Assembly (NCBI RefSeq): GCF_000188055.2
Contig: NZ_AEUZ02000001.1
Location: forward strand, 1,378,001 to 1,442,000
From: Streptococcus urinalis 2285-97
GTDB taxonomy: Bacteria > Bacillota > Bacilli > Lactobacillales > Streptococcaceae
Reading direction: 5' to 3'
DNA length: 64,000 nucleotides
Below the pieces are notes generated by a model that was given only the letters and a program-made list of their open reading frames with translations, did no database searches and was not told the origin of the DNA. Below are positions 1-8,163 of this stretch, one piece after another. Position numbers and translations under genes: made by a program. How positions within the stretch are numbered: position 1 is the first letter of the stretch; each line of letters opens with the position of its first letter.

Positions 1-168
1 GACTAATTGGTTACCATCTAAACTTATAATATCTTTGTTTTCATTTATTTGTGCTTTTGCAGAGGTTACCGTTTTTTGATTTACAGAAATTCTTTTTTGC
101 TTTATGAGTTCTTTTACTTGGCTTCTACTACCGATAGACATTTCTACTAAAAATTTATCAAGTCTCAT
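1..168 (-). CDS. rsuA: RsuA-type 16S rRNA pseudouridine synthase, N-terminal part (runs off the window)
   Basis: The reverse strand from an ATG at 168 encodes 56 residues beginning MRLDKFLVEMSIGSRSQVK, an S4 RNA-binding domain of the kind that opens RsuA-family pseudouridine synthases. The catalytic domain lies outside the window. The start overlaps the end of the upstream DUF1801 pseudogene by 11 bases, so the two were probably co-transcribed. Another S4 pseudouridine synthase (RluB type) is possible, but the MRLDKFL start fits RsuA best. Confidence 0.6.
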   Translation of the reverse strand, partial: MRLDKFLVEMSIGSRSQVKELIKQKRISVNQKTVTSAKAQINENKDIISLDGNQLV

Positions 169-523
169 TTTCTTCTACTTTCTTACCTTGCCATTGTAAC
201 ATTTCAATCAGAATATCTCGAGGTAATTCTTGATTATAGTAACATTGTAATCCTCTTTTAGTGAATGATAACTGAGGGTATTTTTTAGAAAATTGACCAA
301 TTAATTGAGGTGCTAAGTAAAAATAAACATTCACGTGGTCTTTATAGGCATCAAAATGCGCTTAATAGTGTTTATCCCAATAAGATGGCATTGACCAAGA
401 TAAGCCTTCAATAGTTGAGGGGAGTTCAGACAATATGAGATTTCTAAGTTGACTTAAAAAATCTCTCACAGATTCAGATTGCTCATTAATATAGTGATTT
501 ACAGCTACTTTATCTTCTTTCAT
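158..523 (-). pseudogene. DUF1801 (YdhG/Fra-like) protein gene, interrupted by an in-frame stop
   Basis: An ATG at 523 preceded by AAAGGATTG opens a frame that reads like DUF1801 proteins, including the segment WSMPSYWDKH. Codon 54 (364-362) is TAA. The same frame then continues without interruption for a further 67 codons (AHFDAYKDHVNVYFYLAP and onward) to a TGA at 160-158, giving about 121 codons, a usual family length. A single nonsense substitution therefore seems to have killed an otherwise intact gene. DUF1801 members have been linked to iron handling in Bacillus; that role is family knowledge, not shown here. Confidence 0.6.
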
Positions 524-591
524 TTTTCAATCCTTTTAAAAAATAGTATACCATAAAAATATTTTTCTAAGACTGAAAACGCTTAATATAT

Positions 592-597
592 TATAAT
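592..597 (+). promoter_or_regulatory. -10 element of the thioesterase promoter
   Basis: TATAAT lies 22 bases upstream of the ATG at 619, followed by a strong AAAGGAGG ribosome binding site. No convincing -35 hexamer sits 16-18 bases upstream. Confidence 0.4.
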
Positions 598-618
598 AAA
601 GAAAAAGGAGGACTTAAC

Positions 619-984
619 ATGTCTATCACACGTCAAACTTTTCATACAACACCTAAACATTCAGCAAAATTCTTGGGTTCTGGCACTTTAGAAGTACTTG
701 CAACACCAGCCTTGGTAACATTTATGGAAAACACTGCTTCAACTTTTATCCAAAAACAACTTGAAGAAGGTAAGACATCAGTTGGAAGCGAAATGGCAAT
801 CCAACACTTGAAAGCTTCTAAAATTGGCGAAGATATTGATATTGTCATTACTGCACTTAAAGAAGAAAGTCACAGATATGATTTTCGTTTAGAAGCATTT
901 GCTAAGAATGAACTGATCGCAAAAGCATGTCATACTAGAGTTCGTATCGATACACAACGTTTTTTAAAGTCACTTGAACAATAA
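619..984 (+). CDS. Hot-dog fold thioesterase (FlK-like family)
   Basis: This 121-residue protein is a short single-domain hot-dog thioesterase resembling the fluoroacetyl-CoA thioesterase (FlK) family. That family hydrolyses small acyl-CoA thioesters in the cytoplasm using Thr, Glu and His. Candidate equivalents are Thr34 and Glu37 in the helix ATPALVTFMENTAS and His63 in GSEMAIQHLKAS. The start is set by AAAGGAGG seven bases upstream. The gene stands alone, closed by a bidirectional terminator shared with the convergent MFS gene. The natural substrate is unknown; fluoroacetate resistance is not implied. Confidence 0.75.
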   Translation: MSITRQTFHTTPKHSAKFLGSGTLEVLATPALVTFMENTASTFIQKQLEEGKTSVGSEMAIQHLKASKIGEDIDIVITALKEESHRYDFRLEAFAKNELIAKACHTRVRIDTQRFLKSLEQ

Positions 985-1007
985 AAACCTGCTAAGCAGG
1001 TTTTTTT
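983..1007. terminator. Bidirectional terminator between thioesterase and MFS genes
   Basis: ACCTGC-TAA-GCAGGT is flanked by an A-run on one side and seven Ts on the other, so it can serve both convergent genes. Confidence 0.75.
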
Positions 1008-2238
1008 AGATTTCTTTTAATTTTAAATAATTCTCAGCTTTTAAATTTTTTATTGAAAGCATCGCAATGAAACTAATAAGGTATAAGCCTGCAAGGAAAA
1101 GCATTACCATTGAGACACTAGACACATCCAAAATTTTACCAATAATAACTGATGAGAAACCACCAATGGCACGACCAACATTTAAAATGACATTATTAGC
1201 TGTAGAACGAATATGATGTGGATATAGTTGTGTGATCATAGCACCATAACCAGCAAACATACCATTAACAAAGAATCCAACGATTGCACCACCAATTAAC
1301 ATAGTTGGCATTGAGTTAGCAAATTGGAAGAGATAAACACATACAGCTGATGCAATTAAAAAGACAGAATAGACTAGTCTTGGTCCAAATTTATCTAGGA
1401 TTTGGCCAAATGTTAGCATCCCTAAACACATACCTAAAATTGTTGAAACCATCCAAAGAGAAGAATCCTTAACAGAGATATGTAAACTTGTTTGAATAAT
1501 AGTTGGTAACCAGTTCATCATACCAAAGTATCCCGCAATCTGAACTGTAGTCATAACCATTAAAGCAAGTGTTTGAGCAACCAATGCTGGTGTTTCAAAT
1601 AATTGGGAAATTTTTACAGGTTGGCTTGACTCTTCATGACTTTGATGATCAGCACCATTATCCCAAATGTTATGATCATCAATAGCAAATTGCATCCAAA
1701 GGACGAGAATAATTGGCGCTAGTCCAAATAAGAATAAACCTCTCCATCCTAATGCTGGTGCTAACCAACCTGCTAAAAGAGCTGAACTGATTGAACCAAT
1801 TTGTCCTGCAATTCCATTGAGTGATGAAATTCGTCCCATTTTGTCTGAAGGGACAATTCCGGCCATGATAGCAATCGCTACACCATATTCACCACCGACA
1901 CCAATACCAGCAATAAAACGCATAAGGTACAAATAATTAATAGAATGTGTAAAATAGATTAAACCTGTCGCAATTGAAAAAAGTAAAATCGTCCATTTAA
2001 AGACTTTAAATTTATGATATCGGTCTGCTAATAGTCCAAAAATCAAGCCACCGACTAGCATCCCTAAATTGGTAATGGTTGCAATCCATCCACCTTGAAC
2101 TCCATTGATGCCTAAATCAGCAATAATAGATGACATTGAAAATGATAGGAACATCACGTTTAAGTCATCTGTCCCTGATGCTACAATTGCTGAGACAAGT
2201 GCACGCTTATTATTTTTATCCAATGATAATGACGACAT
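1006..2238 (-). CDS. MFS transporter (metabolite:H+ symporter type)
   Basis: The 410-residue protein has about 12 hydrophobic segments. The major facilitator signature GLLADRYHK lies between TM2 and TM3, and GIGVGGEYGVAIAIMAG lies in the TM4-5 region, a pattern typical of organic-acid and aromatic-acid:H+ symporters. A charged, His-rich central loop (around residues 192-208) separates the two halves. The start has AAAAGGAG seven bases upstream. The gene sits behind a leader of about 200 nt with a strong promoter, several hairpins, a short open frame and a terminator, so its expression is probably attenuated. The substrate cannot be named. Confidence 0.8.
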   Translation of the reverse strand: MSSLSLDKNNKRALVSAIVASGTDDLNVMFLSFSMSSIIADLGINGVQGGWIATITNLGMLVGGLIFGLLADRYHKFKVFKWTILLFSIATGLIYFTHSINYLYLMRFIAGIGVGGEYGVAIAIMAGIVPSDKMGRISSLNGIAGQIGSISSALLAGWLAPALGWRGLFLFGLAPIILVLWMQFAIDDHNIWDNGADHQSHEESSQPVKISQLFETPALVAQTLALMVMTTVQIAGYFGMMNWLPTIIQTSLHISVKDSSLWMVSTILGMCLGMLTFGQILDKFGPRLVYSVFLIASAVCVYLFQFANSMPTMLIGGAIVGFFVNGMFAGYGAMITQLYPHHIRSTANNVILNVGRAIGGFSSVIIGKILDVSSVSMVMLFLAGLYLISFIAMLSIKNLKAENYLKLKEI

Positions 2239-2303
2239 GGGTTTCTCCTTTTAATAATGGCTCACTGACCATTTTAATTAATTGACCAATCTTTTTTTGC
2301 AAA

Positions 2304-2332
2304 TCAAAAAGACTCACAGCATGCCGTGAGTC
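2304..2332 (-). terminator. Leader (attenuator) terminator of the MFS gene
   Basis: On the reverse strand GACTCAC and GTGAGTC (2332-2326 and 2317-2311) form a stem around GGCATGCT. TTTTT follows, with about 65 nt still to go before the MFS start. Further hairpins lie upstream at 2349-2373 (GTCGT-CGCA-ACGAC core), 2375-2394 (GATAGAA...TTTCTATC) and 2405-2422 (CATGTT...AACATG). A terminator inside a 5' leader implies conditional read-through. I could not match the aptamer to a known class. Confidence 0.7.
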
Positions 2333-2396
2333 CACTAAAGTACACTAAAATGGCAGTCGTCGCAACGACCATTAGATAGAATCTTCTTTCTATCAT
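2304..2396 (-). CDS. Candidate 30-residue leader peptide upstream of the MFS gene
   Basis: Within the MFS leader an ATG at 2396 opens 30 codons (MIERRFYLMVVATTA, then ILVYFSGLTACCESF) ending with TGA directly after the T-run of the terminator. The peptide is hydrophobic in the middle. Its last third is encoded by the terminator stem, so a ribosome translating it to the end would break the hairpin. No strong ribosome binding site precedes it (only a GAAAG), so translation is uncertain. It could equally be a chance frame. Confidence 0.35.
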   Translation of the reverse strand: MIERRFYLMVVATTAILVYFSGLTACCESF

Positions 2397-2447
2397 TCGA
2401 CTTTCATGTTTCACGGAACATGTTTAAAGTTGTATCAAATTTTATTT

Positions 2448-2476
2448 AGTATAACGGAAAAAATAAGAATTGTCAA
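2448..2476 (-). promoter_or_regulatory. Sigma-A promoter of the MFS gene
   Basis: Reverse strand: TTGACA (2476-2471), 17-base spacer, TATACT (2453-2448). This near-consensus promoter places the transcript start about 200 nt before the MFS start codon. Confidence 0.85.
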
Positions 2477-2521
2477 GTCAATTAGAAATTATTTTAGTCA
2501 TCACACATCTATACAAAATAC

Positions 2522-2549
2522 TTGAACTCTCCCTTTAATTTGTTAAACT
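2522..2549 (+). promoter_or_regulatory. Promoter of the metallo-hydrolase gene, apparently leaderless
   Basis: TTGAAC (2522-2527), 16-base spacer, TAAACT (2544-2549). The ATG at 2556 lies where transcription should start, and there is no Shine-Dalgarno sequence. Confidence 0.55.
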
Positions 2550-2555
2550 TAAACT

Positions 2556-3194
2556 ATGAATATCTATAAAATTGTCAATCCCATAGCTGTTGAAAATACT
2601 TATATTTTAGAGAATGATAACTCACTTCTTGTTATTGATCCAGGAAGTGATGGCCAAAAAGTTCTATCTAAAATAATTGAGTTGGAAAAACCTGTCGTTG
2701 CTATTTTACTAACTCATACTCATTATGATCACATTATGAGTTTAGATTTAGTGAGAGAAACATTTAATAACCCACCAGTATATGTTGCTGAAGCCGAAGC
2801 AAGCTGGCTTGAATCACCTGAGGATAATTTATCAGGAATGCCTAGGCATGCAGAATTACCAAATGTTATCGCAAAACCAGCTGATTTTTACTTTCAATAC
2901 GATGAAATCTATGATTTAGAAGGATTTCATTTTAAAGTTGTACCAACGCCAGGTCACTCAATTGGCGGTGTTTCATTTATTTTTTCAGAATCTGAATTAG
3001 TCATTACTGGTGATGCTCTCTTTAAAGAAACAATTGGTCGAACTGACTTACCAACTGGAAATCTCGATCAGTTACTTGAATGTATCAAGAATCAACTTTT
3101 CACACTCCCAAACCATTTCAGTGTTTATCCAGGTCATGGTATGAACACAACTATTGCTCATGAGAAAAATTTTAATCCTTATTTTCAAAATTAA
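2556..3194 (+). CDS. MBL-fold metallo-hydrolase (glyoxalase II-like)
   Basis: The 212-residue cytoplasmic protein carries the metallo-beta-lactamase zinc motif HTHYDH at residues 54-59. Further ligands are His in PTPGHSIGG (about 133), Asp in TGDALF and His in YPGHG near the C-terminus, in the order found in glyoxalase II/YcbL-like hydrolases. Length matches this subfamily. No ribosome binding site precedes the ATG, while a -10 hexamer ends six bases upstream, so the mRNA is probably leaderless. Converges on ftsX with a shared terminator. A thioester hydrolase role is likely from the family; the substrate is unknown. Confidence 0.8.
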   Translation: MNIYKIVNPIAVENTYILENDNSLLVIDPGSDGQKVLSKIIELEKPVVAILLTHTHYDHIMSLDLVRETFNNPPVYVAEAEASWLESPEDNLSGMPRHAELPNVIAKPADFYFQYDEIYDLEGFHFKVVPTPGHSIGGVSFIFSESELVITGDALFKETIGRTDLPTGNLDQLLECIKNQLFTLPNHFSVYPGHGMNTTIAHEKNFNPYFQN

Positions 3195-3221
3195 AAAAAA
3201 CAAGCTGTAGCTTGTTTTTTT
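3193..3221. terminator. Bidirectional terminator between MBL gene and ftsX
   Basis: An A-run, CAAGCT-GT-AGCTTG, then seven Ts. It is symmetrical and suits both convergent genes. Confidence 0.7.
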
Positions 3222-4158
3222 ATATTTTTAGATAGCGTCTCATTGAGAATACAGAACCAATAGAACCAATAATAATTCCAATAATGAACAATCCACCAAT
3301 CAATGCTGGTAAAAATAAACTTGGTTGGTATAAAGAAAGTCCTTGTGGTTGCAATTGACGACTATATTCACTATAAACAAAATGATAGAGATAGAACATT
3401 AATACTGAAGGAATAATAGCACCAAATAAACCGATCCAAGCACCTTCAAAGAAGAATGGTCCTCTGATATAAGAATTTTTTGCACCGACCAAACGCATAA
3501 TTTCAATATCGCGTTTTCGATTCATGATGGTCATACGAATTGTATTTGAAATGAGGAAAATAGCCATTAGTATAAAGATAGCTGCTCCTACCACACCCCA
3601 AGTACGGATAAATTTGGTAATCTTAAAGAGTTTATCAGATTGGATACCACCATAATTGACGGATTCAACGCCTTCTAAAGATTTAATCTTTTTAGCAACT
3701 TTCTTAACTTGACTTGGTGATTTTGTTTCAACGATATAAATGTCTTGAAGTGGGTTGGAATCATTATCGTACATACTCCAAACATCACCATAAGTTTCTT
3801 TAAGTTTTTTCAATTCGTTTTCTTTACTAGAAAAATCAATAGATTTAACACCAGAAATTTTTAAAATGTCTTTGTAAACTTTGTGGTAATCAGCATTCAC
3901 TACTGTCTCACCAGCTTCATTTTGAATAGTTTCAGAACTATCTTTAGAATCTACCGCTAAGTAGGTATTAATTCTGACATTGTTTTCCACATCACTAGCT
4001 AATTTTTCAGTATTTAACAAAACTGAAACAAAAAGTCCTAATAAAGCTAATGTTACTGTTACTGAAGTAATGGAAGCAAAAGTCATCCATCCATTTCGTT
4101 TTAAATTTTTAATTGATTCCCATAGGTGACGGAAGAAATTTCTAATCATCGTAACCAT
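3220..4158 (-). CDS. ftsX: Cell division protein FtsX
   Basis: FtsX is the membrane half of the FtsEX complex, which couples septal division to peptidoglycan hydrolases (PcsB in streptococci). The protein starts MVTMIRNFFRHLWESIKNL. TM1 lies around residues 27-48, followed by a large extracellular domain (to about 205) and three further TM segments at the C-terminus, the standard FtsX layout of about 309 residues. A longer frame reaches 4206. AAAGGAG just before 4158 supports the MVTM start, and MIRN at 4149 is also used in relatives. It overlaps the end of ftsE, so the two are translationally coupled. Confidence 0.92.
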   Translation of the reverse strand: MVTMIRNFFRHLWESIKNLKRNGWMTFASITSVTVTLALLGLFVSVLLNTEKLASDVENNVRINTYLAVDSKDSSETIQNEAGETVVNADYHKVYKDILKISGVKSIDFSSKENELKKLKETYGDVWSMYDNDSNPLQDIYIVETKSPSQVKKVAKKIKSLEGVESVNYGGIQSDKLFKITKFIRTWGVVGAAIFILMAIFLISNTIRMTIMNRKRDIEIMRLVGAKNSYIRGPFFFEGAWIGLFGAIIPSVLMFYLYHFVYSEYSRQLQPQGLSLYQPSLFLPALIGGLFIIGIIIGSIGSVFSMRRYLKI

Positions 4159-4834
4159 ATTCTCCTTTCTCCTCATCACGTACAATTTTACCATCCTCAA
4201 TGGCAATTACACGGTGGCGTAAGGCATTTACAATGTGACTGTTATGTGTTGCCATTAATACAGTAGTTCCTTGAATATTAATGCGTTCAAGTAATTGCAT
4301 GATTTCCCATGAAATTTCAGGGTCCAAGTTTCCTGTAGGTTCATCGGCAATTAATAATTTTGGATTATTGACGATTGCACGAGCAATTGCCACACGTTGT
4401 TGCTCCCCACCAGATAACTGATCTGGGAAAGAACGCATTTTGTATTTTAACCCTACTAACTCTAAGACTTCAGGCACACGTTTTTTGATGTCACGACGTT
4501 TGGCACCAATAACTTCCATAGCATAAGCAACATTTTCAAATACAGTTTTACGAGGTAATAATTTGTAATCTTGGAAAACAACACCAATATTACGACGTAA
4601 AATGGGAACGTCTTTTTTCTTTAGTTTGTTTAAATTAAATTCACCAACGCGAAGTGTTCCGTTTGAAACCTTCTCTTCACGATATAGTAATTTAATAAAG
4701 CTTGATTTACCAGCACCTGAAGGGCCAACTAAATACACAAATTCACCTTGATTCACAGATATTGTCATATCTCTTAAGGCAGTTGTTGAGCGATGATACT
4801 TTTTCGTAACATCTTTCATTTCAATTAATGCCAT
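4142..4834 (-). CDS. ftsE: Cell division ATP-binding protein FtsE
   Basis: A 230-residue ABC ATPase that drives FtsX at the division site. Visible motifs: Walker A GPSGAGKSS (37-45), Q-loop VFQDYKLLP (87-95), signature LSGGEQQR (140-147) and Walker B LLIADEP (160-166). It lies in the operon queG-prfB-ftsE-ftsX; the prfB-ftsE spacing is short and the ftsE stop overlaps ftsX. Length and motifs match FtsE of other streptococci. Confidence 0.95.
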   Translation of the reverse strand: MALIEMKDVTKKYHRSTTALRDMTISVNQGEFVYLVGPSGAGKSSFIKLLYREEKVSNGTLRVGEFNLNKLKKKDVPILRRNIGVVFQDYKLLPRKTVFENVAYAMEVIGAKRRDIKKRVPEVLELVGLKYKMRSFPDQLSGGEQQRVAIARAIVNNPKLLIADEPTGNLDPEISWEIMQLLERINIQGTTVLMATHNSHIVNALRHRVIAIEDGKIVRDEEKGEYGYDD

Positions 4835-4873
4835 TTTTTATTTCCTTTTTATTTTAGTAAAGTAGTTTCTTCT

Positions 4874-5972
4874 TTAATCCTCAATACGCCATTTCAAATA
4901 TGCATCAATAAAACCATCAATTTCACCATCCATGACTTTATCAACTTGCGCAACTTCATAACTAGTTCGGTGATCTTTTACCATAGTGTATGGTGTGAAA
5001 ACATAAGACCTTATCTGACTGCCCCAAGTTATTTCTTTTTTATCACCTTTTAGCGCATCAACTTCTTGAGCTTTCTTTTCTTGTTCTAATTGATAAAGTT
5101 TTGATTGAAGCATTTTCATAGCACGATCACGATTTCCATATTGTGTTCGATCAACAGTAGATGCAACCACAATGCCTGTTGGAATATGGGTTAGTCGAAC
5201 ACCTGTAGAAACTTTGTTAACGTTTTGTCCACCAGCACCACCTGATCGGAAAGTATCCATCTTAATATCGTCATCTTTGATATCAACTTCAATAGTATCA
5301 TCTAACTCTGGCATGACTTCTACAGAGACAAATGAAGTATGTCTTCTTTTAGCTGAATCAAATGGAGAAATACGAACTAAGCGATGAACACCCATTTCAG
5401 ATTTTAGCAAGCCATAAGCATGCGGTCCCTCAAAGGAAAGGGTTACAGATTTGATTCCTGCTTCATCACCTGCTTGATAATCTAGGGTTTCTACTTTAAA
5501 ACCTTTTGCATTACCGTAGCGAGTATACATTCTAAAAAGCATTTCGGCCCAATCTTGTGCTTCTGTTCCTCCTGAACCGGGATGAATTTCTAAAATGGCA
5601 TTATTGTTATCATAGGGTTCTGAAAGCAGTAATGTCATTTCATAATTTTGCATCAACACATCAAGTTTAGACAAGGTCTCTTCTAAATCTGATTGAATAG
5701 ACGCATCTTCATCAAGCATTTCTAAATATAATTCTGACTCCTCTGATAATTCTTGCATTGTCTGGAAATTATCATAAGTTGCTTTCAAATCATTTAGAGT
5801 TTGGGAAGTTTTTTGAGCAGCAATATTATCATTCCAAAAATCTGGATCTGTCATTTGATGCTCTAATTGTGCAATCTCTTCTTCAAGATGCTCTAAGTCA
5901 AAGAGACCTCCTGAAGCTAGTCAACTTCTCTTTATTTTCTACTATTTTTTGGCGAATTTCAGCCACTTCCAT
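4874..5972 (-). CDS. prfB: Peptide chain release factor 2, with programmed +1 frameshift
   Basis: RF2 releases peptides at UGA and UAA. The true start is the ATG at 5972. Twenty-four codons ([24 protein letters not shown]) run to an in-frame TGA at 5900-5898. A +1 shift at CTT TGA C then enters the main frame ([11 protein letters not shown]), giving about 365 residues, the normal RF2 length. An AGGAGG stimulator (5912-5907) sits just upstream of the shift site, as in E. coli prfB. The SPF stop-codon recognition motif and GGQ (about residues 247-249) are present. This is autoregulation by UGA read-out: low RF2 favours the shift. An annotation starting at 5854 would lose the N-terminus. Confidence 0.95.
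5897..5912 (-). promoter_or_regulatory. prfB programmed frameshift signal
   Basis: Reverse strand AGGAGG, three bases, then CTTTGAC. The internal Shine-Dalgarno-like element, the slippery CTT and the UGA followed by C match the classical prfB recoding site. Confidence 0.93.
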
Positions 5973-6072
5973 AGTTTACTCCTTTTTTCTATAAGTTTTC
6001 TTAAGTATATGATAGTTACGCTTCAACAGAATAAATATCAATGATATTCATCAATATTTTAACACAAGACTA

Positions 6073-7191
6073 CTAGAATTGCCATTTTGTAACCAGTTCA
6101 TTTAATTCATTTTGACAATTATTATTCTCAAATGATAAGTTTGTCATAAAATCAATTAAGTCCTGTTCAGGTTTTTTAACAATCTCACCAATTGCCCAAA
6201 TTGCAGTTGCCGTATGAATTGGATTATTATTTTTATCGATAATTTCTAACAAATAAACGACCGCATTCTTATCATGTGCGTTTGCTAAAGCAATAATAGC
6301 ATTACGCTGTAGAATATTTTTTCCTCGCCAAGAACCAGCTATTTTTCCAAATTTCTCTTTAAATCCTTTGTTGGACAATTGTAAAAATGGGATTAATTCA
6401 GGTTGTGCTAATTCTGGATCAATCTCGGTGGCTAAAGGATTTGAAATACCTTTATTATAAGGACAACAGATTTGACAGATATCACAACCATAGATAACCG
6501 TTTTGATTTTTTTACGAAATTCAAGATCCATCATGCCTTTGTCTTGCGTTTGGAATGATAAACATCTTTTGGCATTCATGGTGCCATCACCAATCAGGCA
6601 AGAGGTCGGACAGGCATCAAGACATCTCCGACAATCGCCACAATCATAATCAACAGGTTGATCAGGTTCAATTTCAAGATTGGTAATTAATTCGCCAAGA
6701 AACATGTATGAGCCAAATTCTTTTGAAATGACAAGACCATTTTTACCGATAAAGCCAATACCAGCTCTCCTAGCAACAGCTGTATCAACTAATGCCCCTG
6801 TATCTACCATACCTTTATATTCGAAGTTCTCAGTTAACTTTTCGATACCTTTAGCTAATTTATCAAGTTTTTCTTGTAAAACATAATGATAATCTAATCC
6901 CCAAGAATTGGGTGTTATTTTACCTCTTTTAAATTGTGTTTCAGGTGGTTGTACTGGTAATTTATGAGGATATGCTACAGCAATTGAAATGATCGTCTTA
7001 GCCGAATCTAATGAAAGTTTAGGCTTAATTCTTTCTTCAATAATTTTGTGTTCAAAACCTGAATTACGACCTTCTTCAACACCTAAACGTAATGACTTTT
7101 CTAAATAGTCAAAATCATCTGCTGTTGTGAAGCCAATTTTGGAGATTCCTATTGATTTTGCTAGCTCTTGAATTTCTGCTTTTATATCCAT
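6073..7191 (-). CDS. queG: Epoxyqueuosine reductase QueG
   Basis: QueG makes the last step of queuosine synthesis on tRNA, reducing epoxyqueuosine with a cobalamin cofactor and two 4Fe-4S clusters. The two ferredoxin-type Cys clusters are visible: CGDCRRCLDACP, and CLSFQTQ with GCDICQICCPYNKG further on. A HEAT-like C-terminal region follows. At 372 residues it is of usual length. It is the first gene of the run queG-prfB-ftsE-ftsX, with about 100 bases between it and prfB. Confidence 0.92.
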   Translation of the reverse strand: MDIKAEIQELAKSIGISKIGFTTADDFDYLEKSLRLGVEEGRNSGFEHKIIEERIKPKLSLDSAKTIISIAVAYPHKLPVQPPETQFKRGKITPNSWGLDYHYVLQEKLDKLAKGIEKLTENFEYKGMVDTGALVDTAVARRAGIGFIGKNGLVISKEFGSYMFLGELITNLEIEPDQPVDYDCGDCRRCLDACPTSCLIGDGTMNAKRCLSFQTQDKGMMDLEFRKKIKTVIYGCDICQICCPYNKGISNPLATEIDPELAQPELIPFLQLSNKGFKEKFGKIAGSWRGKNILQRNAIIALANAHDKNAVVYLLEIIDKNNNPIHTATAIWAIGEIVKKPEQDLIDFMTNLSFENNNCQNELNELVTKWQF

Positions 7192-7307
7192 GATAATATC
7201 ATATAGGAAAATAATAAAGAACTCAATACTGAATGATGACGAATTGTAACTTTTATTAAAATTTTATGACAATAGAAAGCTTTCAAGTAGTCCAAAGGCT
7301 GCTATTT

Positions 7308-7316
7308 TGCTAGAAT
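7308..7316 (+). promoter_or_regulatory. Extended -10 promoter, apparently leaderless
   Basis: TGC-TAGAAT (extended -10) ends six bases before the ATG at 7323. No Shine-Dalgarno sequence intervenes. Confidence 0.45.
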
Positions 7317-7322
7317 ATTACC

Positions 7323-8131
7323 ATGACTAAATTAGCAATTATGAGTGATTTGCATATTGATATTAATCATTTTGGTGATTTTGAAGTAAAAACATTACTA
7401 AAGGTTTTAACAAAAAATCAAATTGATCATTTACATATCGCTGGCGATATTTCAAATCACTATTTTGATCAGAGTCTTCCCTTTTTAAAGGAACTTTCGG
7501 ACCATTTAACAGTTACATATAATCTAGGTAACCATGATATGTTAGATCTTGATGAAAAACTCATCAATCAACTAGATTTCAAAACTTATTCATTAACAGA
7601 TAAAACAACACTACTTGCTTTTCATGGGTGGTATGATTATAGCTTCTTCCCAGAAAAAACCATATCTGAAAATAAACATTTTAAAAACCAATTTTGGTTC
7701 GACCGTCGTTTAAGACGTGGTGAAAGTGATCCTAATATTACTAAACAAATTATTCAAAAGCTAGAAGATAAACTGTCAACTCTTAAAAGAGATGATGTTA
7801 TTGTGTCTATGCATTTTTGGGGAGTTCCGCTTTTCATTCTGCTTTTCAAAAATTTTCGATTAAACACGTTGTTTTTGGCCATAATCATCATTCGTTTTGT
7901 AATCATATGATTGATGGTGTTAACTATCATTCCAATCCACTTGGTTACGTTAAAGAATGGAACTTAACACATCAATTTATCGCAGAAAATCCTCAACTGA
8001 ATTTAAATCATGTGTATAATCCTAATAAACGTTTGCATAAAATAAAATCACTTCCTGAATTTGAAAACTATTACCGAACTCACTTAGCAGAAGAATTTGA
8101 AAAAGCAATGACTCTTTTTGAATTAAACTAA
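7323..8131 (+). pseudogene. Metallophosphoesterase gene, broken by an internal deletion/frameshift
   Basis: The first frame (7323-7910) carries the calcineurin-like motifs SDLHID, GDISN and GNHD, then leaves the family after VIVSMHF. A second frame (from about 7817 to 8131) continues with FGHNHH and the C-terminal domain to ELN. At the joint the DNA reads ATGCATTTTTGGGG. Related proteins carry some 20 more residues between MHF and the LGSSAF segment. Loss between two short ATGCATTTT-like repeats (encoding MHF and NAF) would give exactly this joint; that mechanism is inference. The product should be a truncated 195-residue protein without the third metal motif. Confidence 0.7.
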
Positions 8132-8163
8132 AACAGCAATCATCAATTATGATCGCTGTTTTT
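8130..8163. terminator. Bidirectional terminator
   Basis: ACAGCAATCAT and ATGATCGCTGT (one mismatch) flank CAATT. An A-run precedes and a T-run follows. It separates the convergent phosphoesterase pseudogene and glycerophosphodiesterase gene. Confidence 0.7.

Noticed and set aside
5172..5387. Forward-strand open frame inside prfB and many similar frames opposite tuf, lysS and the Type ISP gene
   Set aside because: They lie antisense to confidently identified genes, have no ribosome binding site and resemble no family, so they are shadows.
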